Shown here piece by piece: positions 31,183-31,605 of a DNA stretch of 31,605 nt. Each line of letters begins with the position of its first letter. The first letter of the stretch is position 1. A program made the translations under genes and the position numbers. Below the pieces are notes generated by a model. The model made no database searches. It was not told where the DNA came from and saw nothing but the letters and a program-made list of their open reading frames with translations. This stretch comes from ZC4RG17 sp035304485 (GTDB lineage Bacteria > Actinomycetota > Acidimicrobiia > Spongiisociales > ZC4RG35). The stretch lies in assembly GCA_035304485.1 (NCBI GenBank), contig DATGPZ010000252.1, positions 1-31,605 of the forward strand. The letters run 5' to 3'.

Positions 31183-31605
31183 TCATCCGTCGACTCTAAC
31201 GATCAGGGCGTCGCCTTGGCCCCCACCACCGCAGAGGGCGGCGGCGCCGATACCTCCCCCGCGCCGCTGGAGCTCGGCGATCAGCGTGATGACGACGCGA
31301 GCTCCGGAGGCGCCGATCGGGTGGCCGAGCGCAACGGCTCCGCCGTTCACGTTGACGATCTCGGGTGAGAGGTCCAGCAGCCTCGCCGACCAGAGGGAGA
31401 CTGCTGCGAAGGCTTCGTTGATCTCCACCAGATCGAGGTCCGAGCTCTCGAGGCCGGCTTGCTTCAGAGCCACGCGTATCGCCTCCGCCGGTCGCTCGTG
31501 GAGCGTCGGGTCCACACCGCCGACCTGGCCGTAGGCGAGGATCTCCGCGGCGATCGGCATTCCGGCCGCCTCGGCGGCACTTCGCTCGGCGACCACGAGG
31601 GCGGC
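31183..31605 (-). CDS. Thiolase (acetyl-CoA acetyltransferase), C-terminal part
   Basis: The last 140 residues of a thiolase whose N-terminus lies beyond the right edge; the frame is open there (AALVVAERSAAEAAG). The C-terminal active-site motifs are intact: INEAFAA, NVNGGAVALGHPIGASGAR (with the catalytic His) and LCGGGGQGDA (with the second Cys). The first catalytic Cys is not in the window. It forms or cleaves acetoacetyl-CoA or longer 3-ketoacyl-CoA. It is upstream of glpX on the same strand, with the stop at 31183, so the two may be co-transcribed. A link to acetoacetate from the BKACE operon would be attractive but is 25 kb away. Confidence 0.92.
   Translation of the reverse strand, partial: AALVVAERSAAEAAGMPIAAEILAYGQVGGVDPTLHERPAEAIRVALKQAGLESSDLDLVEINEAFAAVSLWSARLLDLSPEIVNVNGGAVALGHPIGASGARVVITLIAELQRRGGGIGAAALCGGGGQGDALIVRVDG

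Overview
The window is about 31.6 kb of GC-rich, tightly packed DNA. Start codons are often GTG or TTG, genes repeatedly overlap as ATGA or GTGA, and TANNNT -10 boxes lie 6-8 bases before some starts. This fits Actinomycetota; the gene mix and MAG-like character suggest class Acidimicrobiia or a relative, but no rRNA or other decisive marker is present, so the class is a guess. No rRNA, tRNA, CRISPR array, prophage or transposase gene was found.

Layout. (1) 1-5697, minus strand: a four-gene operon read as BKACE (beta-keto acid cleavage enzyme), a PadR regulator, hyuA and hyuB (cut by the left edge). HyuB carries a tail resembling the acetone carboxylase gamma subunit, which suggests ketone carboxylation followed by BKACE cleavage. 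(2) 5914-6558, plus: a nitroreductase. (3) 6579-12682, minus: a HAD 5'-nucleotidase-like gene, then a phosphonate-type ABC importer (phnD, phnC and a very large phnE) ending in a dNTP triphosphohydrolase. (4) 12739-15113, minus: an ABC-2 type exporter (ATPase plus permease). (5) 15410-23660, plus: dnaX, ybaB/ebfC and recR, then a DUF3524 (GTDC1/QTMAN-like) glycosyltransferase, a DUF4129-MoxR-DUF58 cluster with two small membrane proteins, and an NTF2-like protein. (6) 23688-29945: a cytochrome P450, a complete Liv-type importer (with LivM and LivG fused) and a divergent ferredoxin. (7) 30053-31605, minus: glpX and the end of a thiolase gene.

Two hidden layers stand out. First, the P450 and ferredoxin promoters share a 21-base box (17 of 21 identical) whose core is an inverted repeat GTTYGG-N2-CCGAAC. 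The ferredoxin copy also lies between the -35 and -10 of the divergent livK promoter, so uptake, P450 and electron donor look like one regulon. Second, two intergenic elements of about 210-220 bp (10675-10896 and 15157-15366) are each bounded by inverted arrays of the heptamer AGTCGGA but have dissimilar interiors. They also create false N-terminal extensions of the neighbouring genes.

Most of the rest is orthodox housekeeping and transport. The most likely undescribed biology is the putative carboxylase-BKACE ketone pathway and the P450-importer-ferredoxin regulon.
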